From the NCBI RefSeq assembly GCF_022664395.1, contig NZ_JAKRET010000012.1, forward strand, positions 96,836 to 160,835: a stretch of 64,000 nucleotides of DNA. The letters run 5' to 3'. The position numbers and the translations under genes were made by a program. This document shows, one piece after another, positions 27,403-35,795 of this stretch; positions within the stretch are counted from its first letter, which is position 1; the number at the start of each line of letters is the position of its first letter. Origin of the DNA: Sphingomonas lacusdianchii. Lineage in GTDB: Bacteria > Pseudomonadota > Alphaproteobacteria > Sphingomonadales > Sphingomonadaceae. The notes beneath the pieces are model-generated. The model saw nothing but the letters and a program-made list of their open reading frames with translations, searched no databases and was not told where the DNA came from.

Positions 27403-28014
27403 ATGCCCGGATTCAAGGAAGCGCTGAAGGAACAGCGGTGGGACGATCATCGCTATTACCATCACAGCATCATCAACCAGGCGCTGCACTTCGTCAGCGC
27501 AACGACGTTCCTGATCGCCTATGTCGTGGTGTGGATCGACCCGGCGGTCGCCAGCCTGCTGGGCTGGCTGGTGGCGATGACCGCGCGGCAATCGGGGCAT
27601 TTCTTCTTCGAACCCAAGACCTACGACCATGTGAACCAGGCGACGCACGAACATAAGGAAGAGATCAAGGTCGGCTATAACCTGTTCCGCAAGGTGGTGT
27701 TCATGGGGCTGTGGGCGGCGACGCCGATCCCGCTGCTGCTCGACCCGACCTTCTTCGGGGTGTTCGAGCCGCATGTCGGCTTTGTCGGCTTCCTGCGGCA
27801 TCTGGCGCTGCTGTGGCTGGCGTTCGCGGTCGGGGGCCTACTGTTCCGGGTGGTGCAGCTGTTCGTACAGCGCGACGTGATGACCGGGCTGGTATGGGCG
27901 ACCAAGATCGTCACCGATCCGTTCAACGACTTCATCCTGTATCGCAAGGCGCCGGTGCAGTTGCTGAAGGGCGCCCGGATCGACACGGATTTGCAGGAAG
28001 CGGCGCGGCACTAA
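27403..28014 (+). CDS. Polytopic membrane protein, Mpo1/DUF962-like
   Basis: 203-residue integral membrane protein with about four hydrophobic segments (residues 28-45, 47-58, 100-115 and 130-155). YYHHSIINQALHFVSATTF near the N-terminus and GHFFFEPKTYDHVNQ near residue 66 follow the N-x3-H and GHxxxE arrangement of the Mpo1/DUF962 family. Yeast Mpo1 is an Fe-dependent dioxygenase that alpha-oxidises 2-hydroxy fatty acids released from sphingolipids. The overall identity is low, so this is a fold-level guess; other DUF families are possible. It follows pmtA after 31 bases and may be cotranscribed with it. Confidence 0.5.
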   Translation: MPGFKEALKEQRWDDHRYYHHSIINQALHFVSATTFLIAYVVVWIDPAVASLLGWLVAMTARQSGHFFFEPKTYDHVNQATHEHKEEIKVGYNLFRKVVFMGLWAATPIPLLLDPTFFGVFEPHVGFVGFLRHLALLWLAFAVGGLLFRVVQLFVQRDVMTGLVWATKIVTDPFNDFILYRKAPVQLLKGARIDTDLQEAARH

Positions 28015-28027
28015 GCGCCGGGCAAGG

Positions 28028-28182
28028 CGTAGCAATGCTACGTCGAGCCTTCAGGCGCGCCCGGGGCACGATCGACCTTGACGCCGGCTTTGCCCGTGAC
28101 GGGACCTGAAAACAAACGCTTTTCCGGAACAAGTTCACAAAGTTCACACTCGCGACCGGTTTGCCGACACGGCAGACCGGTC
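28028..28182. repeat. Hairpins and TGAACTT motif after the Mpo1-like gene
   Basis: CGTAGCA-A-TGCTACG is at 28028-28042. The second copy of the GTGTGAACTTTGTGAACTT motif is on the minus strand at 28130-28149. Inverted arms GACCGGTTTGCCG and CGGCAGACCGGTC (one mismatch) at 28154-28182 could terminate pmtA-side transcription. I see no supported gene from 28015 to about 28415. Confidence 0.55.
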
Positions 28183-28469
28183 GTTGCGTTTGGGGAGCAG
28201 TCGGACAAAGAGAAAGAACGGACGAGAGAATGACAGTTGCCGCCCGTGTAGGACAGCATAAACCCGCCGCGGCCATCTGGTTTGCCGACGCCGGAACCCC
28301 ATATAGGACTCGGCCTGCCGACACCCGTCGAACGGCCCTGCTACCGGCGCCGGCCGGTCGACCCTATCCGCGTGACCCGGCTGGTCCGCATGCTCGAAAA
28401 AATGAACGGATCTGCATGCAGGACGATTGGCGACGGGGCGTTGCGCCCTCGGTTACGACTTCGCGGGCG

Positions 28470-28673
28470 ATGAATGTCAGCATTGCGCAGGCCGATGTGG
28501 TGGCGCTGTGTAACAAGCACGCAGCATCGATCAGCGCGATCGAGACGCTGCATTCGGGCGGAACGCGCGTCGTGCTGCAGAACAACGACGCGGCCGAGAC
28601 GATGCGCAAGGCGTTCGGCAAGAAGATCATGGCCGGCACGGTGGTGCGAACGCCGTGGGTGCGGAACGTCTGA
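28470..28673 (+). CDS. Small conserved-looking protein, function unknown
   Basis: 67 residues from the ATG at 28470. The N-terminal helix carries SIAQADVVALCNKH; a strand-like SGGTRVVLQNND follows, then a basic end (KAFGKKIMAGTVVRTPW). An in-frame ATG at 28416 (85 residues) and still earlier starts exist, but the added stretch is low-complexity Arg/Pro sequence that reads like non-coding DNA. I do not recognise a named family. It is followed 18 bases later by another small gene in the same direction. Confidence 0.5.
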   Translation: MNVSIAQADVVALCNKHAASISAIETLHSGGTRVVLQNNDAAETMRKAFGKKIMAGTVVRTPWVRNV

Positions 28674-28691
28674 ACCGACGGACCGCATCGC

Positions 28692-28886
28692 ATGACCCGC
28701 GATACCCCGGCGCTGGCCCGGGCGATCGAACTCGCCGCGACGGGTGAGTATATCTCGGTGAACCATATCCGGCAGGCGCTGCGCCGCGAAGGCTATACCA
28801 GCCTTGCGCAGGACCTGGCGGGTCCGGTGGCGAACCGGGCGATCATCGACGCGTTGCAGGCGGCCAGTGCCGCCCGCGACCGATAG
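28692..28886 (+). CDS. Small helical protein, function unknown
   Basis: 64 residues, fully helical in appearance: RAIELAATGEYISVNHIRQALRR-type pattern with a second helix SLAQDLAGPVANRAIIDALQAA. The segment YISVNHIRQALRREGY has the spacing of a helix-turn-helix but is too short to call. No ribosome site is obvious. It is placed between the previous small gene and the convergent aminotransferase, 13 bases from its stop. Confidence 0.45.
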   Translation: MTRDTPALARAIELAATGEYISVNHIRQALRREGYTSLAQDLAGPVANRAIIDALQAASAARDR

Positions 28887-28899
28887 CGGCGGGGGTCGC

Positions 28900-30552
28900 C
28901 TATCCCCGCCCCAGCCGCCGCGCCAGCGTTTCCCGAAGCACCTGTCGCCGCAGCAGCTTGTTGGTGATGCCGGGCGCGCTCCACCACCAGCCATCGGCGG
29001 CACAGGCCTGTGCCGCCTTCACGAAGCGGGCGACGACCTCGGCGAAGGCTGCGTCGTCATAGTTCAGGCTGAAGATCAGGCGGCCGGTGCCGACCCAGCT
29101 TAGCGCGAGGCCCTCGGCCCGGGCATAATATTGCAGCATCCAGTTGTAGCGCGACGGCACGGTGTAGAGGATCGTCCACACCGTCTGCATGCCGGCGGCA
29201 CGGACCGGCAGGTCGGCGGCCGCCATCGCCGCGTTGAACTGCGCAAGCCGCGCGTCCCAGCGGTCATCGACGTCGGCGTACATCGCCTGCACTTCTACGC
29301 TGTCGAGGCGTTCGAGGAACACGTCCATCGCCCCCATCACATAGGGGTGCGCATTGAAGGTGCCGCGCGCGAAGCAGATATCGGCGGGCGCTTCCGGCTT
29401 AAATCGCCGCATCAGGTCGGCGCGGCCGCACACGACGCCGATGGGCAGGCCGCCGCCCAGCGTCTTGCCGTACGTCACCATGTCGGGCTGCACCCCGAAC
29501 GCCTCTGCCATGCCGCCCTTCGCCAGTCGGAAGCCCATGAAGACTTCGTCGAAGATCAGGACGATGCCCGCGCTGGTGCACACGTCGCGCAGCCTGACAA
29601 GCCAGTCGCGATAGGCGGCGCGGTCGAGATGGGCCGAACGGCTGCTGTCGACCAGCGTCCCGTCCGACGGCGCGCCCCGGTTCGGATGCATCGCCTGCAA
29701 GGGGTTGACCAGCACGCAGGCAATATCCTTGCGGGTGGCGAGGACGTGCAGCGTGCGGTCGGACAGTTCGGACAGGGTCAGCGTATTGTCGGCCGGGGTC
29801 GGGTTGCCGATGCCCGGCTGCACATCGCCCCACCAGCCATGATAGGCGCCGGCGAAGCGCACCACGCGGCGGCGGCCGGTATGATAGCGGGCGAGGCGCA
29901 CCGCCTGCATCACCGCTTCGGTGCCCGACATGTGGAACGACACCTCGTCCATGCCGCTGATCGCGCGCAGCCGGGCGACATTGGCGGCGATGACGGGATG
30001 ATAGGTGCCGAGGACGGGGCCGAGATCGGCGACGCGCGCGGCCCCTTCGGCAATGCACGCCTTGTAGAAATCATGGCCGAACAGGTTCACGCCGTAGGAG
30101 CCGGCAAGGTCGTAGAAGACATTGCCGTCAAGGTCGGTGGCGGTGACGCCCGACGACGACAGGTAGAAGGCACCGGTGGCGAGGCGTTCGCGGACCAGCC
30201 GGCTGAACTGGAACGGTACGCGGTAGCGGCCGGTGAATTGCAGGTCCGACAGCCCTTCGCGCAATTCCTTCGTCGCGGCGACGGTCTTGGCGAAGCGCGC
30301 TTCGTAGCGTGCCGACAGGCGCTCGAAGCCGGCGCGGCGCTGGGCCGCGACCTCCGGGGGTGCGTCGTCGGCGGCGAAGAAGCGGGCGTCGTCATAGTCG
30401 TAAAAGGCGATTTGCCGCGCGATCCGCTGTCCCCAGCGGACATGCCCGGTCAGCGAGCCGTGCTTGGCGCGGCTGAGCGCGAGGCGGGCGCGGCCCTTGG
30501 TAGCGACGAGACCGGCGGTGCCGGCGGCGAGGACGATGGCGAGTGGCGTCAT
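28900..30552 (-). CDS. Class III aminotransferase, GSA-aminomutase-like, membrane-anchored
   Basis: PLP enzyme related to glutamate-1-semialdehyde aminomutase, 550 residues, about 120 longer than the family norm. The extra N-terminus starts with a hydrophobic stretch (residues 3-17) likely to be a membrane anchor, followed by a charged region to about 115. The catalytic core shows SGTEAVMQAVRLAR, AYHGWWGD, the PLP Asp motif LIFDEVFMGFR and the Schiff-base Lys in TYGKTLGGGLPIG. A C-terminal extension ends in ARRLGRG. It is not the housekeeping HemL by length and motif spacing. It is divergent from psd by 35 bases; a role in modifying an amino-lipid or head group is inference. Confidence 0.8.
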   Translation of the reverse strand: MTPLAIVLAAGTAGLVATKGRARLALSRAKHGSLTGHVRWGQRIARQIAFYDYDDARFFAADDAPPEVAAQRRAGFERLSARYEARFAKTVAATKELREGLSDLQFTGRYRVPFQFSRLVRERLATGAFYLSSSGVTATDLDGNVFYDLAGSYGVNLFGHDFYKACIAEGAARVADLGPVLGTYHPVIAANVARLRAISGMDEVSFHMSGTEAVMQAVRLARYHTGRRRVVRFAGAYHGWWGDVQPGIGNPTPADNTLTLSELSDRTLHVLATRKDIACVLVNPLQAMHPNRGAPSDGTLVDSSRSAHLDRAAYRDWLVRLRDVCTSAGIVLIFDEVFMGFRLAKGGMAEAFGVQPDMVTYGKTLGGGLPIGVVCGRADLMRRFKPEAPADICFARGTFNAHPYVMGAMDVFLERLDSVEVQAMYADVDDRWDARLAQFNAAMAAADLPVRAAGMQTVWTILYTVPSRYNWMLQYYARAEGLALSWVGTGRLIFSLNYDDAAFAEVVARFVKAAQACAADGWWWSAPGITNKLLRRQVLRETLARRLGRG

Positions 30553-30587
30553 GACTGACGCGAATATGACGCGATCGGGAAATATTG

Positions 30588-31508
30588 ATGACGGCCATGG
30601 ACGATATCCGCCCCGCCCCGCCCGCCCCCGCCGCCCCGGCCTTGCCACGCTGGATCGCGAAGCTGACCGACATCGAATCGGTCAATTATGCGCTGACCAA
30701 CTGGCTGCCCCGGCGCAGCGCGACGCAGGCGATGGGGTGGCTGAGCAAGGTCGAGCAGCCGCTGGTGGCAAAGGCGTCGATCGCGCTGTGGCGCACCTTC
30801 TGCGACGTCGACCTGTCCGATGCGGCGGAGGCGACATGGCCGTCGCTGCACGCCGCGTTCATCCGGCGGCTGCGGCCGGGGGCCCGGACGTTCCGGGCGG
30901 ACGCGCAGCAACTGTCCGCGCCATCGGACGGGATCATCGTCGCCAGCGGGCGGATCGCCAGCGACAGCATCGTGCAGGCCAAGGGGCGGCGCTATTCGAT
31001 CGCCGAGCTGACCGGGGGCGAGGGCGAGGCGTATATCGGCGGCAGTTTCGTGACGCTGCGGCTGACGGCCGGCATGTATCACCGGTTCCACAGCCCGCAG
31101 GACGCGGTGGTCGAGCGGGTGCGCTATTTTCCGGGCGACTGTTTCAACGTCAATCCGCCGGCATTGAAGCGGGTCGACCGGCTCTATTGCCGCAACGAAC
31201 GCGCGACGGTGCGGCTGCGGCTGGACGACGGGACGCCGGTGCTGCTGGTGCCGGTGGCGGCGATCCTCGTCGCGGCGATCCGGCTGACCTTCCTCGATAC
31301 CGTCCGGCTGCTGCGCGAACGCTCCGACCCGGTCGCGACGCTGGCGACGCCGGTCGCGCAGGGCGAGGAGATGGGCTGGTTCGAACATGGGTCGACGATC
31401 GTGATGCTGACGCCTGCGCCGTTCGTGCTGGCGGACGGGGTACAGACCGGCGACCGGGTGCGTGCGGGGGATGTGTTGTTCGACCGGGTGGTGATCGAGG
31501 AGATCTGA
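30588..31508 (+). CDS. psd: Phosphatidylserine decarboxylase proenzyme
   Basis: Makes phosphatidylethanolamine from phosphatidylserine at the membrane; the proenzyme self-cleaves to form a pyruvoyl cofactor. 306 residues. PSDGIIVASGR (usual PxDG) lies near residue 110, YHRFHSP near 164, NVNPPAL near 190 and the cleavage motif GST within FEHGSTIV near 269, with the short alpha chain after it. The ATG at 30588 has GGGA seven bases upstream; a TTG directly precedes it and another ATG follows three codons later. The product would be the substrate of PmtA at 26685. Confidence 0.87.
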   Translation: MTAMDDIRPAPPAPAAPALPRWIAKLTDIESVNYALTNWLPRRSATQAMGWLSKVEQPLVAKASIALWRTFCDVDLSDAAEATWPSLHAAFIRRLRPGARTFRADAQQLSAPSDGIIVASGRIASDSIVQAKGRRYSIAELTGGEGEAYIGGSFVTLRLTAGMYHRFHSPQDAVVERVRYFPGDCFNVNPPALKRVDRLYCRNERATVRLRLDDGTPVLLVPVAAILVAAIRLTFLDTVRLLRERSDPVATLATPVAQGEEMGWFEHGSTIVMLTPAPFVLADGVQTGDRVRAGDVLFDRVVIEEI

Positions 31509-31671
31509 CGCAGCGGTCTCGCGCAGGCGGGAATCCATGGCCGCCATGGTTTCCAATAGAGCAGCGGCCCTGGAAACCGATTCATCCCAATCGAACCAGA
31601 CGTCATTCCAGCGCAGGCCGGGCGGGGATAGGGCGGCAGTGGCGGCAGGGGAGCGTCCCGTCTGCGGCCAG

Positions 31672-31722
31672 CCCCCTCCACCACCGCTTCGCGGCGGTCC
31701 CCCTCCCCGCGGCGCGGGGAGG
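31672..31722. repeat. Intergenic palindromic repeat, family B, second locus
   Basis: CCCCCTCCACCACCGCTTCG followed by GCGGTCCCCCTCCCCGCGG and CGGGGAGG, matching the units at 2412-2540. The surrounding gap 31509-31874 holds this repeat and the flagellin terminator, with no gene. Confidence 0.75.
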
Positions 31723-31771
31723 ATTTGGGGGTGTGCTATATATAGAGTCGGTCGCCGTGCGCCGGACGCCG

Positions 31772-31803
31772 AAAACCCCCGGCAACGTTTCCGTCGCCGG
31801 GGG
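31772..31803 (-). terminator. Rho-independent terminator of the flagellin gene
   Basis: On the minus strand a 12-base stem (CCCCCGGCGACG with CGTTGCCGGGGG, one G-T pair) and GAAA loop is followed by TTTT. A further GCTGCCGCC/GGCGGCAGC hairpin lies between it and the flagellin stop. Confidence 0.85.
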
Positions 31804-31874
31804 CCGGTCCCGTTACCGGGAGGACCGCTGCCGCCGCCTTCATGCAAGGGGGAACGGCGGCAGCGGAGCCGGGA

Positions 31875-33929
31875 TTAGCCGAGCAGCTTGAGCACGCCCT
31901 GCTGCGACTGGTTGGCCTGCGCCAGCATCGCGGTCGATGCCTGGCCGAGGATCTGCGCCTTGGCGAGCGCGGTCGATTCCGACGAGAAGTCGGTGTCTTC
32001 GATGCGGCTGCGGGCTTCCTGCAGGTTGGCCGAGGTGGTGGTCAGGTTGTTGACGGTTACCTGCAGACGGTTCTGCACGGCACCGAGGTCACCACGGATC
32101 GACGAAATCTTGTCGAGCGCCTTGTCGATCGCGGTCATCGCCACCGAGGCATTCGCCTGGCTGGTGACGTTCAGCGCGCCACCGACCATCCCGTCGGAAC
32201 CGCCCTGTGCGGCGAGACCGACCTTGCCGAGCGAGGCGGTCGAACCTTCGACACGGATTTCCGCGCCCGTGTCCGACTTGAGTTCGACACGACCGCGCAG
32301 CGTCATGCCGGCGCCGCTGCGGGCAGTCGTACCCGTGGCTGCGGTTCCATCATCACCCGAAACGCTCTTGACCATGCCCTGCGAAAGAACAGTCGCGGAT
32401 GCGGCATCGGTCGGATCGGCGTCGGCAGTGCTGAAGCCGTCCTTGATGGTGATGTCGTTACCGGTCGACGAGGTCAGGATCAGATTGCCCTTGTCATCGC
32501 TTGATGCGACTAGGCCGCTGATACCCGCCTTGTTGATGTTGCCGACAACGTCCGACATAGAGATAACGCCGTCGCCGTTGCCGCCGTTGCCGGCGGTATC
32601 CGACAGCGTCACGGTAGCACCGTTGATTTCCAGCACGTTGCCGATAGCAAGCTTCGACGAGTCGAGCTTCACCGTGGCAGTCGTGGTCGCCGTGGCGGTG
32701 ACGCCGCTGTCCTTGCTGACCGCGTTGATCGCAGCCGCCTTCGATGCGGCCGAGGCATCGTTCGAGCTGCCGACCGCAACACCGTTCAGCTTCAGGCTGT
32801 CGGTACCGTCGAGCGCACCAGTCCCGGTCGTCGAACCCTTGATCGACTGCGACCCCGTCGTCTCGTTCAGCCCCAGCGCCGTGAAGTCGTCGGCGGAGCC
32901 GGTCGTGCCGCGCTTAATGCTGATCGGATCGCCCTTGGCGCTGCTCAGGGCAACATAGCCGCCGTAATCACCGTTGGTGAAACCTGCCTTACCCGAGTCC
33001 GCGCCAGCGATCTTGATCGTCTTGCCCGTGTCGTTCGACAGGACGATCTTGCCTTCGTTGTTCAGCTGCGCGGTGACGCCGCCGACGTCGCGGTTTATCT
33101 TGGTGACCAGTTCCTCAGCGGTCGCGCCGGTGACAGCCGTCCCGTTGATCGTGAAGCCGCTCGCGCTGGTGACGCCGCCCTGCGCGATCGGGCCGCCGGT
33201 CAGCGTGTTGTAGGCCGATGCCGAAACGCCGGTCTGGCCGGTGTTGGTGTTGATCGCCGCCGCAACAGTGTCGGCAGTCAACGGCGTGCCCGAGCTGGCG
33301 GTCTGATCGGCGGCAAAGGCGTCCTTGCCGTTGATCTGGATGTCGGCCTTCGCGATCGTCTGGGTGGTCGCGACGTTGATGCGGCCGGTGGTCGCCTGAC
33401 CTTCGACGCGGTAGCCGTTCAGGCCCAGCGCGGTCGCCGAGGTGTTGGCGAGCGAAACCGAGGTCGTCTGGCCGGCCTGCGCGCCGGTCTGGAGCGAGAC
33501 GCTCTTCACGGTGCCGTCAAGCAGGTTGATGCCGTTGAAGTTGGTCTTGGTCGAGATGTCGTTGATCTGCGCGGTCAGCTGGCCGACTTCGGCCTGCAGC
33601 GACTTGCGTTCCGAGGCGCCCAGCGAGCCGTTGGCGGCCTGGCCGGCGAGTTCCTTCATGCGCTGCAGCATGTTGGTGACTTCGCCCAGCGCGCCTTCGG
33701 CGGTCTGCGCCATCGAGATGCCGTCGTTGGCGTTGCGCGCGGCGACGGCCATGGTCTTGATCTGGCTGGTCATGCGGCTGGCGATGGCGAGGCCGGCGGC
33801 GTCGTCCTTGGCCGAGTTGATGCGCTTGCCGGTCGACAGGCGCTCCATCGACATCTTCAGCGAGTCGTTCGCGGCGGTCGAGGCGTTGGCGGCGCGGAGC
33901 GATCCGATGTTGGATCCGATAACGGTCAT
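31875..33929 (-). CDS. fliC: Flagellin, long form
   Basis: Flagellar filament subunit, 684 residues, clearly longer than the 270-500 common in alphaproteobacteria. The conserved D0/D1 N-terminus ([51 protein letters not shown]) spans about 1-170. The C-terminal D1/D0 ([44 protein letters not shown]) spans about 600-684. Between them is a roughly 430-residue Ala/Thr/Gly/Ser/Asp-rich variable domain that would be exposed on the filament, with somewhat lower GC. GGAGGA precedes the ATG. It is transcribed away from the flagellar activator and has its own terminator. Confidence 0.95.
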   Translation of the reverse strand: MTVIGSNIGSLRAANASTAANDSLKMSMERLSTGKRINSAKDDAAGLAIASRMTSQIKTMAVAARNANDGISMAQTAEGALGEVTNMLQRMKELAGQAANGSLGASERKSLQAEVGQLTAQINDISTKTNFNGINLLDGTVKSVSLQTGAQAGQTTSVSLANTSATALGLNGYRVEGQATTGRINVATTQTIAKADIQINGKDAFAADQTASSGTPLTADTVAAAINTNTGQTGVSASAYNTLTGGPIAQGGVTSASGFTINGTAVTGATAEELVTKINRDVGGVTAQLNNEGKIVLSNDTGKTIKIAGADSGKAGFTNGDYGGYVALSSAKGDPISIKRGTTGSADDFTALGLNETTGSQSIKGSTTGTGALDGTDSLKLNGVAVGSSNDASAASKAAAINAVSKDSGVTATATTTATVKLDSSKLAIGNVLEINGATVTLSDTAGNGGNGDGVISMSDVVGNINKAGISGLVASSDDKGNLILTSSTGNDITIKDGFSTADADPTDAASATVLSQGMVKSVSGDDGTAATGTTARSGAGMTLRGRVELKSDTGAEIRVEGSTASLGKVGLAAQGGSDGMVGGALNVTSQANASVAMTAIDKALDKISSIRGDLGAVQNRLQVTVNNLTTTSANLQEARSRIEDTDFSSESTALAKAQILGQASTAMLAQANQSQQGVLKLLG

Positions 33930-34163
33930 GGGTGTGTCCTCCAGTCTGACTTCCAGCGCCCCGTGGTCCCCCCTGATGAAGCAATCGGGAACGAAGCTGC
34001 TGCCCGGAGAAACGGCACCGATTGGCGGGGCTTAAGCGGAAAAATCGGCGCCTCGCGCGCGCAGGGGAGCGCACGCGGCATACAGAGCCGAATCGGACGT
34101 CATTTTACCGGAAGTTAACCAGCCTGCCGGCAAAGAGGTGCCGTACAGGGGAATCATCAACCG

Positions 34164-35432
34164 ATGCGCTCGATCTATCCATCCGCTGCCGTGCTCGCTT
34201 CGAAGTTCACGCTCGTGTCGTCGCTGCGCGCGCAGGGGTTCGTGCTGGCCAATGCCGGGCAGAAGCCGGGCCCGGCCGATGTGTTCCTGATCATGGAAGG
34301 CGAAGTGCCGCCGATCGCGTCGCGCACGCTGGTGCTGGCCGAGGGACCGGTCAGCGCGACGCCGTTCGCCGATGGCCGCCCCGCCCGCCTGTGCTACATC
34401 CATGCCGATACCGAATTGGCCCATGCCTTTGCCGCGGCGCTGCTGTGCGGCCGGCATGTCGCGGTCGCCGCCGATCCCGAGAGCCTCGCGCTGCAGGCGC
34501 TGGCCCGCCGCGTCGCCGCCGCCGACATCACCGTGCTGGTCAACGGCCCGACCGGCACCGGCAAGGAAGTGCTGGCGCGTACCATCCATGCCGAAAGCAG
34601 CCGCGCCGCCGGCCCGTTCATTGCGATCAACTGCGCCGCGCTGCCCGAAACCATGCTCGAAGCGATGCTGTTCGGCCATGTGAAGGGCGCGTTCACCGGC
34701 GCGGGTGCGGCGGGCGAAGGCTTCTTCCGCGCGGCGCATGGCGGCACGCTGCTGCTCGACGAGATCGCCGAGATGCCGCTGCCGCTGCAGGCCAAGCTGC
34801 TGCGCGTGTTGCAGGAACGCGAAGTCGTGCCGATCGGCGCGACGCAGGCCGAGGCGGTCGATGTCCGCGTCGTCGCCTGCGCCAATCGCGACTTGCAGGA
34901 GGAGGTCGCCGCCGGCCGCTTCCGCGCCGATCTCTATTACCGGTTGAGCGTGTTCCCGCTGTCGACCCGCGCGCTGGCGGATCGGCCGGGTGACGTCGCG
35001 GCGCTGGCGGCGGCGATGGTCGTGCGCCATGCCGCCGGCCGGGCGACGCTGCCATGGATTTCGGACGAGGCGCTGGCGATGCTGGTGCGCCACGACTGGC
35101 CGGGCAATGCCCGCGAGCTGGAGAATGTGATCCAGCGCGCGCTGCTGCTGGGCATGGGCGACCGGATCGAGGCGCAGGACATCGTGTTCGATCGCGCCGG
35201 CCCGGCCGCCGCCCCGCGCGTGGCCGAACCGGTCGCGGCGACGCTGACCAACATCGTGCAGATCCACGAATTCGCCGCGATCCGCCGGACGCTGGAGGAA
35301 TGCGGCGGCAACCGGATCGAGACCGCACGACGACTGGGCATTTCGGAGCGGACGCTCCGCTACCGCCTGGCGAAGGCGCGTGAGGCCGGCGAAATGCTGA
35401 CGCCCGCGCAAGCCGTGGCGGCGTCGGCATGA
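34164..35432 (+). CDS. Sigma-54-dependent flagellar transcriptional activator (FlbD/FleQ-like)
   Basis: AAA+ enhancer-binding protein, 422 residues, predicted to drive sigma-54 flagellar promoters. The first 115 residues form a degenerate receiver-like domain with no recognisable phosphorylation Asp pocket. The AAA+ domain has Walker A GPTGTGKE near residue 132, GAFTGA near 177, Walker [11 protein letters not shown] and the sensor segments [11 protein letters not shown] and [19 protein letters not shown] Fis-type helix-turn-helix ([21 protein letters not shown]) ends the protein. Its stop overlaps the fliE start, so it heads the flagellar operon. Confidence 0.9.
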   Translation: MRSIYPSAAVLASKFTLVSSLRAQGFVLANAGQKPGPADVFLIMEGEVPPIASRTLVLAEGPVSATPFADGRPARLCYIHADTELAHAFAAALLCGRHVAVAADPESLALQALARRVAAADITVLVNGPTGTGKEVLARTIHAESSRAAGPFIAINCAALPETMLEAMLFGHVKGAFTGAGAAGEGFFRAAHGGTLLLDEIAEMPLPLQAKLLRVLQEREVVPIGATQAEAVDVRVVACANRDLQEEVAAGRFRADLYYRLSVFPLSTRALADRPGDVAALAAAMVVRHAAGRATLPWISDEALAMLVRHDWPGNARELENVIQRALLLGMGDRIEAQDIVFDRAGPAAAPRVAEPVAATLTNIVQIHEFAAIRRTLEECGGNRIETARRLGISERTLRYRLAKAREAGEMLTPAQAVAASA

Positions 35433-35794
35433 GCGTCGGGGGTGTCGGCGGCGCGATGGGCGTCGACCGGGTGATGCAGCTTCGTGCGCAAATCCTCGAG
35501 CGCAATCAGGCGCTGTCGAAGGCGAATGCGCAGGTCGCGGCGGCCCCCGCCCCGACGGCGGAACCGGTCAAGCCGGCCAGCTTCGCCGATACGCTGGGCG
35601 AGGCGCTGAAGGGCGTCAACGCGCAACAGAACAAGGCGAGCGACCTGTCGGCGATGTACGAACGCGGCGAGACCGTGGACATCGCCAAGGTGATGATGGC
35701 GCGCCAGCAGGCGTCGGTCGGCTTCGAGGCGACGATGCAGGTCAGGAACAAACTCTTGTCCGCCTACAAGGACATTATGAGCATGCCGGTCTGA
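35429..35794 (+). CDS. fliE: Flagellar hook-basal body protein FliE
   Basis: Periplasmic adaptor between the MS ring and proximal rod, 121 residues. The C-terminal half has the family pattern SFADTLGEALKGVNAQQNKASDL and VMMARQQASVGFEATMQVRNKLLSAYKDIMSMPV. The first 45 residues are an Ala/Pro-rich, less conserved arm. The ATG overlaps the activator stop; the stop is followed one base later by fliF. Confidence 0.95.
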   Translation: MSVGGVGGAMGVDRVMQLRAQILERNQALSKANAQVAAAPAPTAEPVKPASFADTLGEALKGVNAQQNKASDLSAMYERGETVDIAKVMMARQQASVGFEATMQVRNKLLSAYKDIMSMPV

Positions 35795-35795
35795 T

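Noticed and set aside
28161..28469. In-frame upstream extension of the small gene at 28470 (up to 170 residues)
   Set aside because: The added sequence is Arg/Pro-rich and includes the hairpin region; it reads like translated non-coding DNA.
28470..28886. Toxin-antitoxin pair
   Set aside because: The layout fits two small adjacent genes, but no toxin fold, active residue or antitoxin DNA-binding domain can be recognised.
28900..30552. Annotation as HemL (glutamate-1-semialdehyde aminomutase)
   Set aside because: About 120 extra residues, an N-terminal membrane segment and the pairing with psd argue against the housekeeping enzyme.
33930..34163. Possible sigma-54 (GG-N10-GC) sites between flagellin and activator, e.g. 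TTGGCGGGGCTTAAGC near 34020 and CGGCAC..TTTGC on the minus strand near 34125
   Set aside because: The first has a poor -12 box and the second has one base too few between the GG and GC elements; neither is strong enough to annotate.
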